Source: Rickettsiales bacterium
Lineage (GTDB): Bacteria; Pseudomonadota; Alphaproteobacteria; Rickettsiales; Anaplasmataceae
DNA length: 17,217 nt
Direction of reading: 5' to 3'
Assembly (NCBI GenBank): GCA_031266615.1
Contig: JAISAR010000067.1
Coordinates: forward strand, 1-17,217
The notes beneath the pieces are model-generated. The model was not told the origin of the DNA and ran no database searches. It worked only from the letters and a program-made list of their open reading frames with translations. The number at the start of each line of letters is the position of its first letter. The first letter of the stretch is position 1. Below are positions 6,750-14,606 of the stretch, piece after piece. The translations under genes were made by a program, and so were the position numbers.

Positions 6750-9704
6750 CTAACAAGCCTCAGTGGGGCGTCCAGTTGGGCCCATAAGAACTATTTGTTC
6801 ACCTTCTTTGAGGTACTTACACAAGTTAGTGGAACCACCAGTTTCGAGCATAATAGTGGAAATAATTCCTTTTTTTTTGTCTACTTCAGTGCCAGTTACG
6901 GCTATACCTTCCATAGCAAGGCTTGTAGCTTTTCTGCTGTTAGTTTCAAAACTTTGCAATCTAAAGAATTGTCCAGGCTTGAAATTTTTTGCAGCAAGTG
7001 GTGCTTTGATCACTATTTCTACTACTTTGTCGGTTAAATATTGAACTTTTATGACTTTTGCAGTGAACTGTTCTTTAATCTTATTGAAGAATTCTTTACT
7101 TGCCAGGTGTTCTGGCGTCATTCCAGCGCATAACACTGGCTGGTTACTTGTTTGGATAACTCCATCCAAAAGCTGGGAAATGATAGGGTAGCCGTTTTTG
7201 GCACTTGCCATAGCTTTCACAACACTACCACTGTATGAAGGATGAAGATCACCGAAGAAACTAATTGCTTTACTGCCTTGCTTATACACTAATATTCTAT
7301 CTTTATTTTGCATCTTAGGAGAGAATATTGGATCTACTTCTTCCCCTGATAAGCTCAGGTGAGCGAAATATCCATTGCTTAATTTAAAATGCTTTTTATC
7401 TTCCGTTGCAATGACCGTATTTGGTTCAGTACCCGCTGCTATAAGAACAGAACGTGCTTTTATACACTTGATTTCGCCCGACTTTATGTCTATCAGTTTT
7501 ATCGATTCAGCATGGTTATACTTATCCGTCACAATTTCAACTGGCTCTAGGTTTTCGATAAAGTAAATCCCTTCTGACAGTGCGTTTTGCACCTCCTCAC
7601 TATTTAGTCGGTAACTCGGCGAACTTTTTAGCTCTTTTCTATATACAACTTTCACTCCCCCTAAACTCTGCATTAACTCCAATATTTTTGCTTCTCTGTT
7701 CTCTTTTTTCGCTAATTCTTTCTCTTTTTGGATCGACTGTGCGTGCAATATAAACTCATTCGCAATTTCACGCTCTTCTTCTGTCCAATCTTTTTCAACA
7801 TAGTCTTTCCCATATTTACCAACCAATGTCTCGTAGCGAAGAAGAAACTTTTCTACTTGAATCGGATAATACGCTAAAGCTTCAGTGGCAGTATCAATTG
7901 CAGTAAGTCCCGCACCTATGATAACTATTGGCATGCGAATTTGCAGATTTGCTATAGAGTCAGATTTAAGAGCACCACTGAGTTGTAATGACATTAGAAA
8001 ATCGGATGCCATGCGCACCCCACGAGCTAACATATTTTTTATCTTGATTATTCGTGGCTTACCAGAGCCAAGTGCTAGGGCTATGTGGTCGAAACCCAAA
8101 TTGAACGCACCACTAACAGTTACTGTGCCACCAAAGCGAATGCCTCCATAAAATGCAAAATTTTCGCGTCTTTCCAGTAATAATCTAATGATCTTTAAGT
8201 AATTCTTGTTCCACCGAGAAGTAATGCCATATTCTGCTACTCCACCAAACCCACCGGCTGTGCGTTCACTCAATTTTTCATGCTTGAAATCTCTGATCGG
8301 CTGAAAATTATCAATCAGAGGTTCTATCTTTAATCCATCAATAGCGATAACATTATGCCCATCATTCAACAGATGATGAGCTAAATTAAAACCAGCAGGA
8401 CCAAGGCCTACAACCAGAACATTTTTTCCAGTGTTTTCTTTCAGCAACGGCCGCTGAAAATTTAAAGGATTCCAACGACTAAGCAGAGAATATATTTCAA
8501 ATCCGTATGGCAAACTGAGCACGTCATCCAGAACTCTTGTTTCAACCATTGGCACACTCACAGGCTCTTGTTTTTGATATATGCACGAATTCATGCAATC
8601 ATTGCATATTCTGTGTCCAGTAGCTGCACATAATGGATTATCTATCATCACAATTGCAAGACTGGCTATACTGTACCCTTCACTTTTTACCAGATTCATT
8701 TCTGATATTTTCTGCTCCAGTGGGCAGCCGTGAAGTTCAACTTTAAGTGGAGATTCTTTAAAAATCTCGCTTGGTTGACAGAATGTGGCGCTAGAATCTG
8801 CGTATTCTTTCTGGGTCCCAGTGTCAGCTGCTCGGATGACAGACCCCTTTGAGCAACTGTCCTTATTTTGCTTATGACAAAATATGCAGTAGTGAGCATT
8901 ATCTAACGCTTTATCTAAACTCACCTTTTCACTTGTTAGGTCAAAACCATATCGTCTCTTTATTTCGCTTGAATACAGAACTTCAATTTCATCCACTTCT
9001 TTTTTAGAGAATGATACGAGATTTTCGTGATTGATTTTTTTATGAGTACTAAAAAGTATACCCTGTTTATTTTTCACTCTCCACGCTGCATACTGTGCTG
9101 CAAGTTCTATTTCCTCTTTGTGATGCTCTTTATCCTCAAACCAACACATCACTTGCTCGGCGAAATTTTTTTCTGTTGTTGGTAAAGTAAGAAAGTGACT
9201 TAATCTGCTAGTGACACAATCAATGTCTATGTTTGCTATGTCAGTGTATTTCTGCAATGCATAGCGTTGAACAAACAACCTTTTGCATTTATATATTATA
9301 GCAAAGTCGTTGTGCTTTTTCTTTAGTTCCCCTATCTCCTCTTCAACACTGAAAAGTTTGGCAATAAATTCATCAAGTAAATACGAAAGGTCTATAATCA
9401 ATAGGCCATCTGTCATTTGATGGGCCGACATTGGTTGTTTTCTGGATCCCAGTGTCAAGCACTGGGATGACATGGAGCGATACTGGGATGACATGTGGTG
9501 ACACTGAGATGATATGGAGTGACACTTGGATGACACTGAAGCGTTTTCTCTTGCCTTAATCAAGGAACAAAATAAACTTTCATCGTATGATTTGGCGTAA
9601 TCTAAAAATGTCTCATCTAGTTTTATTAATCCATTGCGAATATATAGATCGGGAAATGAGATGTTAAAATTTAGCTGCATTGCTATATTATACAACGCAT
9701 ACAT
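6750..9704 (-). CDS. GltD-like Fe-S flavoprotein oxidoreductase, C-terminally truncated
   Basis: This 984-residue protein resembles the large fusion proteins related to the glutamate synthase small subunit. An N-terminal helical region (about 100-260) leads to cysteine motifs CIFCHKQNKDSC (273-284) and GCPLEQKISEM (326-336). A third, CAATGHRICNDCMNSC (359-374), probably ligates 4Fe-4S clusters. A FAD-binding GLGPAG (433-438) and a second dinucleotide motif GAGLTA (597-602) follow. From about 878 a ferredoxin-reductase-type FAD domain begins (FKPGQFFRLQ, GPTGRPTE). It stops at residue 984 just after GPTGRPTE, so the NAD-binding half is missing. Repeat-derived insertions occupy about 54-90 and 287-298. 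The gene lies 21 bp after fabZ. The start could be the internal ATG at 9680. The electron partner and substrate are unknown. It may be decaying, although the rest of the frame is intact. Confidence 0.85.
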   Translation of the reverse strand: MYALYNIAMQLNFNISFPDLYIRNGLIKLDETFLDYAKSYDESLFCSLIKARENASVSSKCHSISSQCHHMSSQYRSMSSQCLTLGSRKQPMSAHQMTDGLLIIDLSYLLDEFIAKLFSVEEEIGELKKKHNDFAIIYKCKRLFVQRYALQKYTDIANIDIDCVTSRLSHFLTLPTTEKNFAEQVMCWFEDKEHHKEEIELAAQYAAWRVKNKQGILFSTHKKINHENLVSFSKKEVDEIEVLYSSEIKRRYGFDLTSEKVSLDKALDNAHYCIFCHKQNKDSCSKGSVIRAADTGTQKEYADSSATFCQPSEIFKESPLKVELHGCPLEQKISEMNLVKSEGYSIASLAIVMIDNPLCAATGHRICNDCMNSCIYQKQEPVSVPMVETRVLDDVLSLPYGFEIYSLLSRWNPLNFQRPLLKENTGKNVLVVGLGPAGFNLAHHLLNDGHNVIAIDGLKIEPLIDNFQPIRDFKHEKLSERTAGGFGGVAEYGITSRWNKNYLKIIRLLLERRENFAFYGGIRFGGTVTVSGAFNLGFDHIALALGSGKPRIIKIKNMLARGVRMASDFLMSLQLSGALKSDSIANLQIRMPIVIIGAGLTAIDTATEALAYYPIQVEKFLLRYETLVGKYGKDYVEKDWTEEEREIANEFILHAQSIQKEKELAKKENREAKILELMQSLGGVKVVYRKELKSSPSYRLNSEEVQNALSEGIYFIENLEPVEIVTDKYNHAESIKLIDIKSGEIKCIKARSVLIAAGTEPNTVIATEDKKHFKLSNGYFAHLSLSGEEVDPIFSPKMQNKDRILVYKQGSKAISFFGDLHPSYSGSVVKAMASAKNGYPIISQLLDGVIQTSNQPVLCAGMTPEHLASKEFFNKIKEQFTAKVIKVQYLTDKVVEIVIKAPLAAKNFKPGQFFRLQSFETNSRKATSLAMEGIAVTGTEVDKKKGIISTIMLETGGSTNLCKYLKEGEQIVLMGPTGRPTEAC
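7115..7142. repeat. Possible degenerate palindromic insert in the flavoprotein gene
   Basis: The stretch GCGTCATTCCAGCGC followed by ATAACACTGG resembles the GTCATTCCAGCG repeat core, with an imperfect CCAGCG/CACTGG hairpin. It encodes about residues 855-863 (QPVLCAGMT), in the linker between the second dinucleotide domain and the ferredoxin-reductase domain. The match is weaker than for the other two inserts. Confidence 0.35.
8813..8846. repeat. Palindromic repeat inserted in frame in the flavoprotein gene
   Basis: The 34-bp element has GGGTC and GACCC ends and the core CCCAGTGTCAGCTGCTCGG. It is related to the intergenic copy at 6023-6050. It encodes roughly residues 287-298 (SVIRAADTGTQ region), between the CIFCHKQNKDSC and GCPLEQKISEM motifs, without breaking the frame. 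Confidence 0.7.
9446..9544. repeat. Palindromic element plus four 21-bp tandem repeats in a coding sequence
   Basis: A perfect 9-bp hairpin, ATCCCAGTG (9446-9454) with CACTGGGAT (9460-9468), runs into four 21-bp units at 9461-9481, 9482-9502, 9503-9523 and 9524-9544. Each begins ACTGGGATGACA or a variant of it. Being a multiple of three, they encode a heptapeptide repeat of the form SSQCHSM (residues 54-90) near the N-terminus of the flavoprotein. Confidence 0.85.
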
Positions 9705-9725
9705 TGTTTTTTATAGATGAAAATT

Positions 9726-10166
9726 TTATTTGTTTTGCAACATGGCTAAAATTGTTGCTTCTGCAACCTTCTCTTCATCTACGTATGCAACACACTCAAA
9801 CTTGCATGCACTCAAACGTGCATTTTTAATGTTAGATTGAAGAACCAGGGTATCTCCTGGAGTCACTGGCTTTCTGAATTTTGCATTTTCAATGGACATA
9901 AAGTAAACAACTTTATTTTCCATTGTACTTTGACTTTCTTTACCAAGAACACATATTGCAGATGCCTGAGCAAGAGATTCAATTATTAAAACCCCTGGCA
10001 TTATCGGATGGCCGGGAAAATGGCCAATGAAAAACGGCTCATTGAAAGTCACATTTTTGATTGCCTTTATACTCTTACCTGGATCACATTCTATTACTCT
10101 ATCCACTAAGAGAAACGGATAAGAGTGTGGTAATATTTTTATGATATCACTGATATTAAACTGCAT
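9726..10166 (-). CDS. fabZ: 3-hydroxyacyl-ACP dehydratase FabZ
   Basis: FabZ dehydrates 3-hydroxyacyl-ACP to trans-2-enoyl-ACP in type II fatty-acid synthesis. The 146 residues are a standard length. Visible family marks are LPHSYPFLLVDRV (12-24), the active-site histidine in FIGHFPGHPIMPGV and the active-site glutamate in IIESLAQA. The ATG is set by AAGGA (10175-10171). It begins 18 bp after skp ends and precedes the flavoprotein gene by 21 bp, so the three are probably cotranscribed. In lipid A producers lpxD and lpxA flank fabZ; neither is here. Confidence 0.96.
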   Translation of the reverse strand: MQFNISDIIKILPHSYPFLLVDRVIECDPGKSIKAIKNVTFNEPFFIGHFPGHPIMPGVLIIESLAQASAICVLGKESQSTMENKVVYFMSIENAKFRKPVTPGDTLVLQSNIKNARLSACKFECVAYVDEEKVAEATILAMLQNK

Positions 10167-10184
10167 AATATCCTTAAAGTAAGT

Positions 10185-10760
10185 CTAGTTGACGTCTTTC
10201 AAAGCGAATTCTGGTATTTCTTTGTTTATGTTTTTTAATACTGCATCTGATAAATCAACTTTATCTAAATCAGCTTCATTCATAGAGTATAAAACCTGAT
10301 TTTTCTTTGAAATAAATAGTACCAAGTCTATGTTGTTTTTTTCTGCGGTTTCTTTAGCAACTTCTTTTATCTTGTTAAAAATACTATCTACTGCATCTCT
10401 ATAGCTTTTTTCTAAGTATAACATTTTTTTAGCGTAATTACCCTTAACGCTTGCAGCTTGCTTGTCAAATTGCTCTGTTCTTTCCTTTTTTGCTTCTTCT
10501 GATAGAAGTTCAAATTCCTCTTTTGAAGGCTTGAATTTTTCTAGCTCACTTTCAAACTCTTGCTGCAGCCCAGAACTTTGTTCTTTTATTTGCTGTTGTA
10601 TATTTTGTAGAGCAAGAGACTCACTGATCACTTTGTCGCTATCAATAATCACAACTTTTATGTTAAGTGCACCCTCAGGTTGATGTTTTACAACCCTATA
10701 ACCCACAAACAAGAAAATAATTAAGACAATAACTGATATAAATAATTGTGTGTATTTCAT
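10185..10760 (-). CDS. skp: Skp/OmpH-family periplasmic chaperone
   Basis: Skp holds unfolded outer-membrane proteins in the periplasm on the way to the Bam complex. The 191 residues start with an N-terminal hydrophobic segment (about 6-22, LFISVIVLIIFLFVGY) acting as signal or anchor. The Skp beta strand KVVIIDSDKVISES follows, then a long charged coiled coil (about 50-135), then the returning LVLFISKKNQVLYS strand. The ATG directly abuts the bamA stop codon (TAA then ATG), implying translational coupling. No signal-peptidase site is obvious after the hydrophobic stretch, so it may remain membrane-anchored. Confidence 0.9.
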   Translation of the reverse strand: MKYTQLFISVIVLIIFLFVGYRVVKHQPEGALNIKVVIIDSDKVISESLALQNIQQQIKEQSSGLQQEFESELEKFKPSKEEFELLSEEAKKERTEQFDKQAASVKGNYAKKMLYLEKSYRDAVDSIFNKIKEVAKETAEKNNIDLVLFISKKNQVLYSMNEADLDKVDLSDAVLKNINKEIPEFALKDVN

Positions 10761-13100
10761 TTAAATCCCTACTTCGATAGAAAACTTAACATTCGATGAT
10801 GGTATTATATCATAAGGTTCCTTAACTAAAGGAAAGCCAAAGTCTAATCTAAACCTACCACCAAAAGGAGAAGGCATCGAAAAACCAAAACCTGGTGACA
10901 CTCTTACGAGCTTACTGTCGTTGTATGGTTCTTTTTCTTTGTGTTTCTCATCTTTATCGTCTAAACCAAAAAGCGTTGCATAGTCAACAAAGAATGAGCC
11001 TTTGACGCCAATATAATCGTATAATTTCGGTAATGGAAAATCCACTTGTTGTGTTAAGTTAAAATAAGTCTTACCTCCTAATGAGCTTTTATCTTTTGCT
11101 CTTGGTCCAATACCAGAGAGGTCAAACCCTCTAATCTCATTACCACCTTTAAAAAAATGCTGGCCAATATTTAGCGGTTCATCGGTATAAGAAAAAATAT
11201 GACCTGCTGCCATTTTAAAGCGCAGTATTATATCATCATCAATCTTACTCAATATAGGATGTGTATAAAAAGACAAAAATTCAGATTTGAGGAAATTTAC
11301 GTTTCCTCCCAGTCCTGAAACGTCCTGGCTTAAGCGCAATAAATAACCATCTCTTGGGGCGTATAGATTATCTAATTTATTATACGCTAATGTGTATCCT
11401 ACTGATGAAATGTGATATTCACCTTCTCGGTCCCGTATTATTTCAGGGATATCACCGTCCTTTCCACCCTTATTGTCCAAGTGTATATGATTATACTTAT
11501 AAGAATAGCGGAGGGAATTAGTTAAGTTCTCTGTGACTTTATGTGATAATTTTGTAAAAAATCCCATGTCACAGCTATCAAAAGTAGTGTTTGGCTTATC
11601 TTGTTTTTCATAGAATACGCCTACACCTAATGATGTATCGGAATCATTAAAATTATTTTCAACGACTTCTAAATCAGTCGAAAATACGTATCGACTTTTC
11701 TCAATGGCAAAGGAGAGCTCTTTTCTGCTACCAAATAAATTACGGTCTTTAAAATCAGTTTTAAAAAATGCTCCACCAGGGAGAGACACACCTCCTCCTA
11801 AATATAACGAGGTAGTGTTTTTTTCTTTAATACTTAAGTTAAGATTCACTACATTATCATTAATTGCATAACTATTTATTTTTACTGCTTCAAAAAAATC
11901 ACTGCCAATCAATTTTCTACGCGATTTTTGAATCTCAGATGTGTTATACGCGTCACCTTCTGCTACACTGAGCTTACTTCTGATTACTTTGTCTAAAGTA
12001 CGATCGTTACCATCTATTGTAATTTGATTTATGTAAATCTTTTTACCTGGCAGCACCCTGTAAGTTACATCTACAACATTGCCACGCTGTGCGTATTTTG
12101 GATTAACTTTTGCAAATATATATCCTCTCTCGTTTAAATACCTGTTTATTTTTTCTACCGTATTACTAATTTTAACCTTATCGAATACTTTGTTACCTTC
12201 CTCAGTTATTAGTTCTAATATCTCTTCTTTTAGGTTTGGGTCTTGAATTTTAGCTTCAACATCAATTTTATTGCTTCCAAACAAATATTGCTCTCCTTCA
12301 TCAATCAAAAAAGTTAACACTACTTGATTGTTATTGTCAACTTCAGCAATTGGCTGAATACTATTGTTGATATACCCCTTGGACGAATAGAAGTGATCAA
12401 GCAACTCTTCGTTGATTAATAAGTACTGTGGTGAATAATGATTTCCGCCTTTAAAAATAGCTCTGAATAACTTATTAAATACATCATTACTTTGCGTTTT
12501 AATAGCTTGCTCTAGCTCATTTTCCAAAAAGTTTTTATTGCCTATAAATCTTATGTCCTTAATTCTAGATGTTTTTCCCTCTTTTATTTTAAAGACTAAA
12601 TTAATCCTATTGCCATCAAGCTTATTCAGCTCATATTCAATTTTAGCACCGATCTTACCGTTGTTTCTATAAGTTGTGATTAAATTCAGTAAATCATTTT
12701 GTAATTTTGTTTCAGCAAAAATAGTCAAAGGTTTTGACTGAATCACGTTATTTAGCAGTTCTTTGCTTTTAAATAGCTTATTACCTTTTAATATTACCTT
12801 GTTAATTAGCGGATTTTCTTGAATTTTTATTATCAAGTTTTTTTCATCATCGATGTAAGCGTTAACATTAGCAAATAACTTTGTTTTGTATAAAACCTTT
12901 ATAATTGAATCTATGTCGTCGTTGTTTACATAACTACTAGGTTCTAATTTCGTATAAAACTTTATTGTTTGGCTGCCGATTCGCTCATTACCAACGTACT
13001 TAATATCCTTTATCTGCGTCTTTTTCTCGTTTTCTAAAGCAACAAGTAGTGTAGGAACAGAGATAAAAATTACTATTAATATATAAAACAGTTTCTTCAT
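10761..13100 (-). CDS. bamA: Outer membrane protein assembly factor BamA
   Basis: BamA is the Omp85 insertase that folds beta-barrel proteins into the outer membrane. I chose the ATG at 13100, giving MKKLFYILIVIFISVPTLLVA, a clear Sec signal peptide. The frame extends to 13142, but that adds 14 residues ahead of the signal and overlaps rseP. With this start the protein has 779 residues. Five POTRA domains span about 28-426, then a 16-strand-type barrel. The conserved L6 loop motif RGF is at 657-659 (EIRGFDLSGIGPR). The C-terminus is KFSIEVGI, lacking the usual final aromatic residue. It follows rseP by 7 bp and abuts skp. Confidence 0.96.
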   Translation of the reverse strand: MKKLFYILIVIFISVPTLLVALENEKKTQIKDIKYVGNERIGSQTIKFYTKLEPSSYVNNDDIDSIIKVLYKTKLFANVNAYIDDEKNLIIKIQENPLINKVILKGNKLFKSKELLNNVIQSKPLTIFAETKLQNDLLNLITTYRNNGKIGAKIEYELNKLDGNRINLVFKIKEGKTSRIKDIRFIGNKNFLENELEQAIKTQSNDVFNKLFRAIFKGGNHYSPQYLLINEELLDHFYSSKGYINNSIQPIAEVDNNNQVVLTFLIDEGEQYLFGSNKIDVEAKIQDPNLKEEILELITEEGNKVFDKVKISNTVEKINRYLNERGYIFAKVNPKYAQRGNVVDVTYRVLPGKKIYINQITIDGNDRTLDKVIRSKLSVAEGDAYNTSEIQKSRRKLIGSDFFEAVKINSYAINDNVVNLNLSIKEKNTTSLYLGGGVSLPGGAFFKTDFKDRNLFGSRKELSFAIEKSRYVFSTDLEVVENNFNDSDTSLGVGVFYEKQDKPNTTFDSCDMGFFTKLSHKVTENLTNSLRYSYKYNHIHLDNKGGKDGDIPEIIRDREGEYHISSVGYTLAYNKLDNLYAPRDGYLLRLSQDVSGLGGNVNFLKSEFLSFYTHPILSKIDDDIILRFKMAAGHIFSYTDEPLNIGQHFFKGGNEIRGFDLSGIGPRAKDKSSLGGKTYFNLTQQVDFPLPKLYDYIGVKGSFFVDYATLFGLDDKDEKHKEKEPYNDSKLVRVSPGFGFSMPSPFGGRFRLDFGFPLVKEPYDIIPSSNVKFSIEVGI

Positions 13101-13107
13101 ATTTATC

Positions 13108-14232
13108 TTAAAAAAGATGTCTGATATCATTTGAGATCGCAATTGCCATCAGCAAAAACAATACGGTAGCACCAAAAGTGGCAGCATATTTTTGGCATTT
13201 TAAACTCAAGTCTCTGCGCATAACAGCTTCTATAATGTAGAAGAATAAATGTCCACCATCCAATGGTAAGATTGGCAGTAAATTAATCGCAGCTAAAGTA
13301 GCTGAAAGGATCGCCATGAAATATAAAACCATAGTAAATCCCTGTTTAGCTGATTGTCCTGAATATTTTGCAATTTTTATTGGTCCACCTATTTCATTTA
13401 TACTTCTCTTACCAACGATAATTTGAAAGAGAGCTTTGATTGTTAGGCTCATAGCGTGGTAAGTTTCACTTACTGATAGGTTCATAGCTCCAAGAAAAGA
13501 TGACTGCTTTAGCCCTGCTATATCAACTGAAGTAACTCCTATAGTTTCTCTTTCTATCACGTTACCAAAAGCGTCTTTGTCCTTGATTATTAATGGAGTT
13601 AAACTGGTCCTGTGTTTCTCATTGTTTCTGCTATACTCAATCTCCATTCTTGTTTTAGGATTCGATGTTATCACACGTGAAATATCTTCAAAATATTCTA
13701 TTTTATATTCATTGATCTGTGTAATAATGTCACCTGGCAATAAACCAGCTTGCTCTGCTGGTCTATCTTCAATTACACTTCCAATCACTGGTGGAGTGCG
13801 ATAATAGCCTACTGTACTAAAGAATATTGTAAAAGCTATAACAGCAAGTACCATGTTTGCAAATGGTCCTGCAAAAACTATTGCTGCTTTTTTATATCGC
13901 GGTTTTGTATGAAGTGAATATAACTTTTCTTCTTCAGTTAATTTTTGTTGATCAGCTGGGACGCTTGCTGCATTGCTGTCCCCTAGCATTTTAACATAAC
14001 CACCCAGTGGAACAGCACTTAATTTCCATCTAGTTCCAGACTTATCATAAAAACCAAAGATTTCAGGACCAAAGCCTATGGAAAAAGACTCAACTTTAAC
14101 TTTGCACGCTTTGGCAATAATATAGTGCCCGTATTCATGCACAAATACTACAACAGAGATGATTAAGGCAAATGACAAAAGGTCATATGCTCCATTACCA
14201 AGCTGATGGATAAGATTAGAAATTAATTCCAC
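13108..14232 (-). CDS. rseP: RseP-type intramembrane zinc protease (site-2 protease)
   Basis: RseP cleaves membrane-anchored regulators and signal-peptide remnants within the inner membrane. The zinc motif HEYGH lies in the first transmembrane helix. A PDZ domain follows (PPVIGSVIEDRPAEQAGLLPGDII). The second catalytic motif NLLPILPLDGGH sits in a late helix, and a final hydrophobic segment is near the C-terminus. The start is uncertain. I give the GTG at 14232 (374 residues, VELISNLIHQL). A TTG at 14289 would give 393 residues but places the start against a palindrome. No good Shine-Dalgarno site precedes either. It leads the bamA-skp-fabZ group, with bamA 7 bp downstream, the usual order in Gram-negatives. 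Confidence 0.92.
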   Translation of the reverse strand: MELISNLIHQLGNGAYDLLSFALIISVVVFVHEYGHYIIAKACKVKVESFSIGFGPEIFGFYDKSGTRWKLSAVPLGGYVKMLGDSNAASVPADQQKLTEEEKLYSLHTKPRYKKAAIVFAGPFANMVLAVIAFTIFFSTVGYYRTPPVIGSVIEDRPAEQAGLLPGDIITQINEYKIEYFEDISRVITSNPKTRMEIEYSRNNEKHRTSLTPLIIKDKDAFGNVIERETIGVTSVDIAGLKQSSFLGAMNLSVSETYHAMSLTIKALFQIIVGKRSINEIGGPIKIAKYSGQSAKQGFTMVLYFMAILSATLAAINLLPILPLDGGHLFFYIIEAVMRRDLSLKCQKYAATFGATVLFLLMAIAISNDIRHLF

Positions 14233-14292
14233 CTGTATTTTAGATATTAACAAAATGTTAAGTATATTAAAACGCGCCTCGCTTGACAAGTG

Positions 14293-14315
14293 TTTAATTT
14301 AACCTTTAAATTAAA
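14293..14315. promoter_or_regulatory. Perfect 23-bp palindrome between divergent rseP and sdhE
   Basis: TTTAATTTAA (14293-14302) and TTAAATTAAA (14306-14315) are exact inverted repeats around CCT. The palindrome sits between the two divergent starts. A TTGACA (14284-14289) with a TAAATT 17 bp later (14307-14312) could be the sdhE promoter, with the palindrome covering its -10 region. AT-rich palindromes can arise by chance, so this is a candidate operator only. Confidence 0.4.
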
Positions 14316-14330
14316 GAAAGTTTAGTAACA

Positions 14331-14606
14331 GTGACAGATACCTCTTTATTAAGAAAAAAACTGATGTATAGAAGCTGGCATAGAGGGTGCAAAGAAACCG
14401 ACATGCTTTTAGGGTACTTTGCACTGAAGTATCTTAATAAATTTTCCCTAAATGAACTAATTGAGTATGAAAAGATAGTTGATCTTGATGATTATGAGTT
14501 ATATTGTTATATAACTCGCAAAGCAAACCTTCCTTCCAACTTGGATAGTAAGATAGTGGACTTAATTACTTGCTTCATTGAAGCTAATCCTTTATGCACT
14601 CAATAA
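14331..14606 (+). CDS. sdhE: Succinate dehydrogenase assembly factor SdhE (SDHAF2 family)
   Basis: SdhE promotes covalent FAD attachment to the SdhA flavoprotein. The 91 residues are the family size. The diagnostic segment LMYRSWHRGCKETDMLLG contains the RGxxE motif, here RGCKE, followed by the acidic helix segment EYEKIVDLDDYELYCYI. The start is a GTG (MTDTSLLRKK) behind AAAGAAAG about 10 nt upstream; the internal ATG at residue 12 would cut into the conserved helix. It is divergent from rseP, and its last 23 bp overlap the 3' end of zapA on the other strand. The sdh genes themselves are not in the window. Confidence 0.93.
   Translation: MTDTSLLRKKLMYRSWHRGCKETDMLLGYFALKYLNKFSLNELIEYEKIVDLDDYELYCYITRKANLPSNLDSKIVDLITCFIEANPLCTQ

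Noticed and set aside
9446..9544. CRISPR-like array.
   Set aside because: The 21-bp units are contiguous with no spacers and lie in frame inside a gene.
13101..13142. Extended bamA start overlapping rseP.
   Set aside because: It puts 14 polar residues ahead of an otherwise ideal signal peptide; the ATG at 13100 fits better.
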